From contig JAOWBW010000159.1 of the NCBI GenBank assembly GCA_026119855.1, positions 248,001-312,000 on the forward strand: DNA of 64,000 nucleotides, written 5' to 3'. The position numbers and the translations under genes are program-made. Position 1 is the stretch's first letter. Every line of letters starts with the position of its first letter. Shown here piece by piece: positions 55,860 through 64,000 of the stretch. A model generated the notes under the pieces. That model had not been told where the DNA came from. It did no database searches and worked only from the letters and a program-made list of their open reading frames with translations. Source of the DNA: Campanula takesimana. Its lineage: Eukaryota > Streptophyta > Magnoliopsida > Asterales > Campanulaceae.

Positions 55860-56319
55860 AGAATGTTGTTCCTTTTTTTCGTTGTTACTACGTACGAATG
55901 AACTTTGTTGTATAACTCAGCAAACAATGACATCCAAAGATGATCTCGGTGCCAACTGTTAATCCAACTATTGCAAACCATGACAGTTTGAAAGAATATA
56001 ATCCCTTATACAGAATCATTGAGCAAATATCGCAAATAAATTGATATACTTAATTCTTGGCCAAAACCTCCAAACTAGGTTGGTAAAGCAAATTAACCCC
56101 CTCGACCATCCACAGAAGAGGTCCAACACCCAAGTGTTGAATCTGTTTCTTTATCCGTGATTCGAATATGGTTACTTAGGGATCAAAATTTAAATGCAAA
56201 TTTAATCAAATTAGGAAAACCAGTTTCTAGCATGCACAATAATTTGTCTGCATAAAACAAAATCAACAAAATGATTCAAAATAAAACTTTAGAACCGAAG
56301 AAGGAAGGATATGGCTTAC
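55860..56319. other. Non-coding stretch next to the orphan leader exon
   Basis: AT-rich DNA on the transcript-downstream side of the leader exon at 56383-56320. I see no partner coding exon in it. Confidence 0.4.
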
Positions 56320-56383
56320 TCTGAATTGCTCCAAGCCCATTACGTTCAAGCATAGAAGAACAAGTTGTAGCCATGGCCGCCAT
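56320..56383 (-). pseudogene. Third KAS-type leader exon without its own second exon
   Basis: ATG at 56383 opens MAAMATTCSSMLERNGLGAI and runs 64 nt to a clean donor (CAGA|GTAAGC). Length and exit phase are identical to the leader exons at 48979-48916 and 54280-54217. No separate matching second exon lies between it and 54280. It may be the remains of a third chimeric unit or an alternative first exon for the accD N-half gene, whose acceptor at 50571 has the right phase. Confidence 0.6.
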
Positions 56384-56844
56384 TAATCTCTACAAAATCG
56401 AATCAAAGAATGAGTCTTGATCGATTGAAAGAGAGAGTTAGGAGGACGTTTGCGTTTCTGTAAGAGAGGAATGGAAGTTTAAGTGGGGATTGTTTGGATC
56501 TGGTAGTGGTTTGGGAACTCCGCCTAATAGATTGACGATAGCTATGGCGATATCAACGAAGAGGTTAACGAAACTGACGACGTTTGTCAATTCGTGGCTT
56601 AGCAGAGTGTTCTATTATCAAGTCCTTGTAGTTTTTCTTCTTGTCTTAGGCACCCCTTCTACATACTCTTTTCCAGAAATATACCCTTGAATTAATGGCG
56701 AATGGTTAAAGATATGTCTGTAACATTAAATCTAATAATTCCTAGGGTTTCGGCACGGATGCGCGCACAAAGTGGCACGACCGTGCAAGAAAATGGACAT
56801 AGGCAATTTTGGTTCGGCGTATTTGGCACGGGCGTGCTTAGGCT

Positions 56845-57180
56845 GTTATACGAACCGAGCTGGCTCGGGCTCGGCTCGTCAAAGCTCGAGCTCGAGGTGA
56901 AGCTCGAGTCGAGCTCGAACCGATTGTCAAGCTCGTTTTTGTTATCGAGCCGACCGTGTTCGGCTCGTTTAGCTCGTTAAAAGCTCGAGTTCGGCTCGAT
57001 AAGCTCATTAAAATTGAATTTTTGTTTTCGAACGGCTCGAATTCGGCTCGTTAAGACCATATTTTTCTTAAAAAAATGTCTAAGCTCGAGCTCGGCTCGA
57101 TAAAACTCGAGTTCGATATCGACTCGAGTTGTTCGCGAGCGGCTCGCGAGCTCGATTCGACTCGAGCTCGAACAAGCAAG
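56845..57180. repeat. GAGCTCG-rich degenerate repeat block
   Basis: Dense array of GAGCTCG/CTCGGCTCG units, similar in style to the arms of the hAT elements, but I cannot define inverted ends or a target duplication. Probably a truncated element. Open frames across it on both strands are artefacts. Confidence 0.5.
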
Positions 57181-58168
57181 TGGCAAAGGAGATTATAATT
57201 ACTACCTTCTTCTTACCATAATAATCAACTTATCAATTAGTGAGAAGTTCTAAGTCTGTAATTCTATATCTAGGGTTTGGACATTCAAATATTATTGTGA
57301 TCAATAATTTGTGCATACACTAATGAGATTTGTATATGTGAGACCAGAAAAAGAGGGATCGTCCCCATCTTGTTGCCTAGTAATAATATATTTGCTCTAA
57401 CACTCGTTACGCTAAATATTTTCGCGTGGATTTTCTGAATGTTGTAGTTGGGCAGTGTTCAAGTCACATTTAGAGAAGCAGTTGGGCGTCTAATGTTATT
57501 GATTGGTGTATGACTGAGTTTGGTTTTGGGGTTATAATTCGCCAAAATTTGGTATGAATGTCACGATCTGCTTTCTACTATTCTTTTCGATCATGCTGTT
57601 TAATGTATCATGATTTTTGCTGCAGTCAGTTTGAGACCTAAGAGGTGGGCACAATAACTAAGAAAAAAGAATAAAATAAGAAAAATGTGTGGCAGAAAAT
57701 GAAGAGAGAGAATGAGTGGGGTTAAAAGTAGGTTAGTTGAATGAATTGTGTGGTGAAAAATGAAGAGAGAGAATGAGTGGGTGGGGTAGATTGAATATAA
57801 AATTATAAAAAATTACCATTTTGGTGAGTCTCAAGTGAAGTGAGACGGACCGAAATGGAAATAAGTCTCAAGTGAGTTGGGGCGAGGGGGTATATAGTAT
57901 TGCTTTCTTTTAAAAACAAGGCATTTCCCTTCTAGATAATCTAGTTTAGAAATTCAAATATAGTTAAACATAAAAAGTTAAAGTTTTATTGGAGAGTGTA
58001 GTATTCTTATTTTACTTTTTAGCATGTGTTTCTTAATCTCTCCGGTTCGATCCCCCTCCCCAAGAAGTTAGAGAGAAGTTTTTCTTTCTCTAGGATTTGT
58101 CTCCTAGGCGCTTTTGCTGATGATTATGTATTGAGTTCAATTATGAATTAAATTTGAAAAAAAAATAA

Positions 58169-58199
<31 letters not shown>

Positions 58200-58543
58200 G
58201 AAAAAGAAAAAAAGAAAAGAAGCTCACTACCTCTCTCTCCACGTAAACGCGTTTATGTCGTCATTGCCGGTCACCCAGTCGCTAAACCACACCCACGTGA
58301 CCACCTCTTCCTTCCTTCCTTCTCCACTTTACTTTCCATAAATGCCAGAACCAGAAAATCCCTCCCCCTTTTGAATTTCCATCATTTTCAACCCACACTC
58401 CTTTGACAATTCGACACGCCACCTCCCTTTCTTTTTCCACGAAATTTCCGCCTTTTTCCTTCCTATACATACTTTCACCTATTCCTCTCTCACAACCACA
58501 ATCCTACACAGTGATCAAATTATAACTCATAATCAACCTAAAT
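57181..58543. other. Intergenic region and 5' flank of the DCD gene
   Basis: No gene. It includes two copies of a 'atgaagagagagaatgagtgg' unit (57700-57780), a poly(A/T) tract (58155-58215), and a CT-rich stretch with a TATA-like ctatacata near 58463 that may be the promoter and 5' UTR of the DCD gene. Confidence 0.45.
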
Positions 58544-61188
58544 ATGGAGAACAATCAATCCTCTTTCTGGAAATTCAGCGACCAACTCCGCCAACAATCC
58601 AACAATCTCTCTAATCTCTCCCTCAACGACTCTATCTGGAGCAGCTCTTACTCCAAGCGCCCTGAGACCCGTCGGAATTTCGACATCCGGGTCGGCGGCG
58701 ATGTCACTACTCTGCCCAATCAGACTACCCCCAACTCCGATTTTAATGGGTTCAACTTCGATTGGAAGATGGGTTCCTCTTCCGACATCTTGTCCGGTCA
58801 AGTTGGCCTCAACGGCGGATTCAACAAAGGGATTTACCATAAACCCTCGTCCAATTTCAATCTCGACAATACCAATTTCACCCCAAAGGGGTTGAATTCA
58901 AAGAATGGGAATGGTAAATTTGAAGATGGCCATTACCATTTTCCCGGTAGTAAGAATGGAAAGAACAAGAAACCTCATAACAACAACAACAACAATAACA
59001 ACAGCAATGAGAAGGAGAGCAAGAACAGTGTTGATAAGAGGTTCAAGACGCTGCCGCCGTCGGAATCTTTACCGAGAAATGAGACTGTCGGTGGCTATAT
59101 TTTCGTCTGCAACAACGATACCATGCAAGAAAATCTCCAGCGTGAACTTTTTGGTACGTATCCATTTCATCTAAAGCTAATTCGTCTGCTTAGCTTAATA
59201 TTGTGCTGTTAATTAGGGGTTTGTTGTAATAAAGTTGCTTACTTTCTGATTAAAATGTTTTGATTTCACTAGAACAAACTCTTAATATATTAACAAGATG
59301 CTTCAACAGTATGATCATGTGGTCTAATTGTGTGAATTTATCTGGATCAATATTTGCTGTATTGAGTTGTTAAGTTGATTTTTATTTTTGAATGCAAGCT
59401 TATGTATCCCATATTCAATGTATTAGACTTAGTTTTGCTATTCAATAGTGTCGGTGGGAGGCTGTTTTCAGGATTTGTTGATGGAAAGTTGAGCAAATTG
59501 TCAATGTTTTTTTTTTTCCACCACTCAGTAGGCGCAATACGAGCGTAGCATTTGATTATGCTTAGTCCATATAATCACAGCTTGTCTTGCATTTACTGAA
59601 ACCATATTTTGAGAACCTTATGGTTTTGCCTTAGTTTGGGCATGAAAAGTCGCATTAGTTTGGTCCAGATATCTAAAAGTACTGTGATTAATTGGCTATC
59701 CTGATTGTAGTTCTAGCCTTCGAATGATTTAAACCTGTGATGCTAGGGCTATTTGGTTTACTGCCCTGCCGTCCCCGTATCAGACACTTGTACCCAAGTC
59801 GTGTCGACATGGGTCCGGTTGGGTAAGCCAAAGTGTTTGAGTAATCACATATTTAAAAACCGATTAGTAACTAAGTTGTCAATCGTGCCCTAGTATTACT
59901 CGATCAAGATTGAATTATCCGGATTACTGGGACCATTGGTTGTAATCTCTAATCGCTAGATGAAATTTACTAGAGCGTCGACCAGAACGAGAACCTTATG
60001 GGAATTACTTTCTTTGCTTAATCAACATTATTGAATGTCGAGGAAAATTAAATACATGCTTCTGTTTAAGTTGTTACAATGATCATAGCCCTTCTTGTTG
60101 TTGGGAATTGCCTATCTAACTTGATTAACTTTCTGATTATTTTTGCCAGGTCTTCCTCCACGCTACCGAGACTCAGTCAGGCAAATCACACCTGGCTTGC
60201 CCCTTTTCCTCTACAATTATTCCACCCACCAACTCCATGGAGTTTTCGAGGTTTGTTTCTTACTCTTTCCTTGAGCTATAATTTATCAACAAGTTTTCTT
60301 AAAGTTGGTTAGGTTGTAACCTTTCCGTGGTTAGTTGAGTGGATGAGTTCTTTAATTGACTTCTTTTTCTTTTTTGTTTTTTTGGTTGGTAGTGTTAGGT
60401 GATATGGATATCTTTATTCAACTTTTTTATTCCATTAATCTATTATTATTTACTTAATTATTAGTGATAACTTGATAGCATTAGCTAACATGGAAACTGT
60501 TTATCTAGTCTGCCAGCTTTGGTGGAACGAACTTTGATCCATCAGCATGGGAAGACAAGAAGAATCCCGGTGAATCACGTTTCCCTGCACAGGTATTTAC
60601 TATTTCCGGTTGCTATACAGAGCTTGATTGGAAATTAGCACTTGGGTTTTCAAACATAGCACTGAACGCTAATTGTATACAGCTTGCTTTAGTCCCAACA
60701 GCTTGGAAGATGAAATTTGTTATTGCTAGTGTTAATTGTCGTCTAACCATTTTACTAATATAATTTGTTACAGGTACGTGTTATGACTAGGAAAGTATGC
60801 GAGCCATTAGAAGAGGACTCATTCAGGCCAATCCTTCACCACTATGATGGTCCCAAATTTCGCCTCGAACTGAACATACCAGAGGTAGATTCTTACTCAT
60901 TAGCCACATACCACCTCCGTCTCAAAATGATCTCCACACTTTTTTCGACGTTACTAGATGGTGTACCAATAACAAATTTTAGATTTTCATTAGTATAATT
61001 AAATAAACCTAAAATTATTGCTCAAAATTCCTTCGTAGTAACAGCAAAAAAAAGTGTGAAGATCATTTTGGGACCGGGGGAGTATATTATGTATATAGTG
61101 ACACCGCTCTTACTGTTTGCTGAGCAATAGTTGTAATGGAAATGTGCAGGCCATCTCTCTATTGGACATATTCGAAGAGAAGAAGTAA
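58544..61188 (+). CDS. DCD-domain protein (B2/NRP-like)
   Basis: Five exons: 58544-59153, 60150-60250, 60509-60592, 60774-60884 and 61150-61188, with GT-AG introns, giving about 314 residues. The N-terminal ~180 residues are low-complexity and rich in Asn, Ser and Gly, with a long Asn run encoded at about 58978-59005. The C-terminal ~130 residues form a DCD (Development and Cell Death) domain: GGYIFVCNNDTMQENLQREL, FGLPPRYRDS, LPLFLYNYSTHQLHGVFE, SFGGTNFDPSAWEDKK, ESRFPAQVRV and FRPILHHYDGPKFRLELN. This layout matches plant B2 and Asn-rich protein (NRP) families, linked to ER or osmotic stress and cell-death signalling. The biochemical role is not known. The ATG is in a good context and is the first in frame. 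Confidence 0.9.
60909..61084. mobile_element. Stowaway MITE in intron 4 of the DCD gene
   Basis: Ends CCACCTCCGTCTCAAAATGA and TCATTTTGGGACCGGGGGAG, flanked by TA. It begins 24 bp after the exon 4 donor and ends 65 bp before the exon 5 acceptor, so it makes up most of this intron. Confidence 0.8.
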
Positions 61189-62668
61189 CTCTAAAATGCC
61201 ATGGAAGGCCATGAGATGCAAGCTCATGGATATACATACAATACAATATATATATATATATACACAATACAAAAGAAGAAGAAGAAGGTGAAGGGAAAAA
61301 TAGAAAGTTTGGTTTGGGGAAGAAGCTAGTTGAGTGAGTTTTGGGGGGAAGTTGGCATATTACTAGTAGTTATGTGGTAGGGAAAGCTGAAGAGCTGGGA
61401 GAAGTAAAGTAGTTTGGTCTCTGTCTGCCAATGTAATGTACTGATGAGTTTTGGTGTTTTTCTTTCTTGTTCTTGGGGTGTAAACATGTAAAATAATGGG
61501 GGTATAAAGGAAACAACTTTATATTTGGTTTTTTTGTAAAAAATGTGTTTTTTTTGGTTTTTGGTTTTTTTTTTCCCGGTATTCCCGCCTGTACAAAATA
61601 ACTGTCACTTTTGAGCTAAAATTTTGGTCCAAAATAATTGTCACTTTTGAACTAAATGTCTTTCTTACCCTTGCATTGAAACTTGTTTTCTTTTATTAAT
61701 TGTCTTAGTTGTGAGACATTAATGTTGTAATGATGTACACTTAATAAGGGTAAAGTTGACACTTTTGTCACTAAATCGCTTTTTTAAGAATTGTGCAAAT
61801 GCTAAGAGAGACATTATTTTTGACCGGAGGGAGTAATTCCTAAAATGATTTTTGATTGAAACTTGATCATATTGATGCTCCAAATAATGATGTAAGTTGA
61901 TCTTGAGATGGTTGTGCAAAGACAGATGACAAGTAGGATACAATTTTACAGTGTCTTGAGAGTGTAGAGTGTTATACAGGTTTCTTGATGTGTTGATGTC
62001 TTCTTCTTGTCTCTATGTCAGAATGCCTCACTCATTGTTAACGAAATTTGATCACAATATTCACTTGGTTAGATGAATGGCCATGATGATGTGGGCCACA
62101 CTAAACATTTAAATTACTAAATTTTTTACCATTATTTCATTCCATAAAATAGAAGATGTAATTTAATTGTCAGTCTTTTAAGAGATAATGTTTCAAATTC
62201 AGTGACGACCCTTTATTCCAATTTCAATGACAAATTATCTGGGGATAATCTAGATATTTTGCTTGCCTTGTTCATGTCGACCATTATTCAACTCTTGTGG
62301 GATCTCAATTAATCGGCTTGTACAGGCCGCCTGATGTCAATGTCATGTCAAATTTTGTAATTCTTCTACTGTCTTCATATTGAGAGTGAATGGAACCCTG
62401 TTTCTTGAACCATCTCTGTCTTATCTTATCTAGTTGATTCACAGTAATTATGACAAGTTATGTAATTCAATTGTTGATTGTAAATTTTAATACTCCCTTC
62501 GGCCCCGACTAAGGTTCTTAGTTTGACTTTACACGGAGATTAAGAAAAAGTAAATGTATGTTGTGAGTATGAAAAAGTAAGAGAAATTAGGAGAGATAAA
62601 GTGGGTACGGAGTTTTTATTGTGAGAATGACAAGTTAGTCCATAGTCAATTTTAGATAATAAAGCAAC
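61189..62668. other. 3' UTR/flank of the DCD gene and intergenic DNA
   Basis: No gene. It holds a (TA)n run at 61249-61262, a partial Stowaway-type element (about 61570-61835, right end gaccggagggagta), and a left Stowaway-type end near 62494 (ctcccttcggccccgac) without a clear partner. Confidence 0.45.
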
Positions 62669-62671
62669 TAA

Positions 62672-63135
62672 GAGCATCTCCAATGGTGAACACCAAATTT
62701 GGTGTAAGTTTTACACCAAATGTTACACTAAATAAAAATCTTCTCCAATGTATCACACTATTTTTCACACTAAAAAGGAATATTCTCTATCCACCTCATT
62801 TTTCCACTAACACTTATTGTTACACAAACAATACTTGAAGTCTATGATTTTACATATAAACCTCTCTCTTTTAATTGAGATGATATAATATTATGTTTTT
62901 ATAATTATTTTTATGCATTGTACTTTTATAATAGTAAAATATATTATATAATTTATTAACATATAAGTTAATTAACATAATTTACAATGTGTGAGTTTTT
63001 AAAATTTAGAGGGACTAAATGTGACAAGTGAAACTATTACACCAAATTTGGTGTAAAATATAGTGTCCATTGGAGGGATGAACAGTGGGCATTTTAGTGT
63101 TATAGTGTGAAATATAGTGTCCATTGGAGATGCCC
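62672..63135. mobile_element. PIF/Harbinger (Tourist-type) MITE
   Basis: 464-bp element starting GAGCATCTCCAATGG and ending CCATTGGAGATGCCC, flanked by TAA on both sides (62669-62671 and 63136-63138), the 3-bp target typical of Harbinger elements. Internal palindrome 'accaaatttggt'. No coding sequence. Confidence 0.85.
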
Positions 63136-63146
63136 TAAGAACCATA

Positions 63147-64000
63147 GGCCATCTCCAAGAGATGCGCTAAACCTTGCGCTATCTTCAATTTGGTGCAAAA
63201 GGGCTCTCCAACAGATGCGCTAAACATGGCGCTATTTTGATGAAGGGAGGAAGAAGCGCCAAATTTGGCGCAAATAGAACTCTGCGCTATCCGTCTTACC
63301 TCTTCCGTTTTCTTTTCTTCTTCTTTTTTTTTTTATTATGATTATTGAACGCTAGCTTCCCTCTTTTCTTTTCTTTTCTTTCTTTCTTTTTATTTTTTTT
63401 ATGTTTAATGAAATTAATTTACTTCCTCCGTCCCAAAATGAATAATCAATATTTAAGAAAAATAAATAACAACAATTAATTAGATAAACTCACATAAAAT
63501 ACGAATTTAAAATACAAATAGAAATAAAAATAAAATTAAAGCGCAACTACAGTACAAAAGGAAATACAAAAATAAAAGGGCAACTACAATTAAAAAGAAA
63601 ATACAAAAATAAAAGTGCAACTACAATTACAAAGGAAATACAAATAACAAATAATTGAAATTATTTTTAATAATCTGATAGTTTTTATCGGATGGTCCAA
63701 TATTTTGGTATAAGCTTCCAAACACATTTACGTTATTTTTAATAAAAGTCCATCACTTTCAGTATTATCAAACTCGTCTTCTTCCTCCTCTTCTGATGAT
63801 GACGAACTAATTTTGGAGCGAATTTCGAACAATCGAAAACTTGCTTCACAATTACTCGCTAATCATCATGCTACATCCATTCGTCGAGGCTCAATTCCTG
63901 GTCATACGGTCATCGATCGATCACGTGAAATGGGTGCTCATAATTTGTTTAATGATTATTTTGCAAATTCCACCACATGGCACGAAGAGACATTTCGGCG
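63147..64000 (+). mobile_element. PIF/Harbinger element, left part, running off the window
   Basis: Begins GGCCATCTCCAAGAGATGCG (Harbinger-type end) and contains GCGCCAAATTTGGCGC, a perfect palindrome. It runs into a coding region at 63750 onward. The right end is beyond the window. Confidence 0.6.
63723..64000 (+). CDS. Harbinger transposase-derived (ALP1/HARBI1-like) N-terminal fragment, partial
   Basis: An open frame without an early ATG encodes a Ser-rich acidic stretch (SSSSSSDDDELILERIS), then IRRGSIPGHTVIDRSREMGA and HNLFNDYFANSTTWHEETFR. This spacing resembles the start of plant Harbinger nucleases and ALP1-like proteins ('...DR..G...L..DYF.....Y.E..FR'). The catalytic domain would lie beyond 64000. 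Because no start codon precedes the conserved part, the fragment is either spliced or 5'-degraded. Confidence 0.5.

Noticed and set aside
1..64000. CRISPR arrays, bacterial operons, or prophage
   Set aside because: Tandem repeats present (75-bp retrotransposon repeats, microsatellites, MITE clusters) have no spacer structure, and the genes are intron-bearing plant genes.
1..64000. tRNA, rRNA or snRNA genes
   Set aside because: I looked for cloverleaf-like segments and conserved rRNA blocks and saw none that I could support by eye; a covariance-model scan would be needed to exclude small ones.

Overview
This is nuclear DNA of a flowering plant, most likely a eudicot. The genes have many introns, and AT-rich intergenic DNA is packed with plant transposons (a Tat-type Ty3/gypsy element, hAT, Stowaway and PIF/Harbinger elements). 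The gene content (CslG-type glycosyltransferases, plastid KAS I, a DCD-domain protein) is plant-specific. The species cannot be named from the sequence. Nuclear copies of accD suggest a lineage in which the plastid accD gene has been lost or is being replaced.

Layout. (1) About 1-3.4 kb: repeat-derived DNA with an hAT element. (2) About 3.5-36 kb: three tandem cellulose-synthase-like G (CslG) genes, all on the minus strand: A (3472-8188), B (10694-26586) and C (32735-35971). Each has six exons that join in frame into about 722-736 residues with the GT2 motifs intact. Intron 1 of gene B carries an 11.8-kb LTR retrotransposon (14129-25967) with almost identical LTRs and a 5-bp target duplication, yet the coding exons on both sides are intact. 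(3) About 36-41.6 kb: transposon-rich DNA with a remnant of another CslG flank. (4) 41.6-56.4 kb: a minus-strand fatty-acid-synthesis cluster. (5) 58.5-61.2 kb: a plus-strand DCD-domain (B2/NRP-like) gene. (6) 61.2-64 kb: intergenic DNA, a Harbinger MITE and the start of a larger Harbinger element.

The most interesting part is 41.6-56.4 kb. It holds a complete eight-exon KAS I gene followed upstream by two chimeric genes. One encodes only the carboxyltransferase domain of the acetyl-CoA carboxylase beta subunit (AccD). The other encodes only the AccD zinc-finger domain and stops just before the point where the first begins. Both start with a 64-nt first exon that resembles the KAS transit-peptide start, followed by degraded KAS I coding sequence in which the catalytic cysteine position is Arg, and then accD sequence. 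A third 64-nt leader exon lies further upstream. The simplest reading is that plastid accD moved to the nucleus, was captured by a duplicated KAS I presequence, and was then split into two genes supplying complementary parts of one enzyme subunit. ACCase makes malonyl-CoA, which after transfer to ACP is extended by KAS I, so neighbouring genes would feed the same plastid pathway.

All exon joins were deduced by hand from splice signals, reading phase and family conservation. No transcript or database evidence was available.
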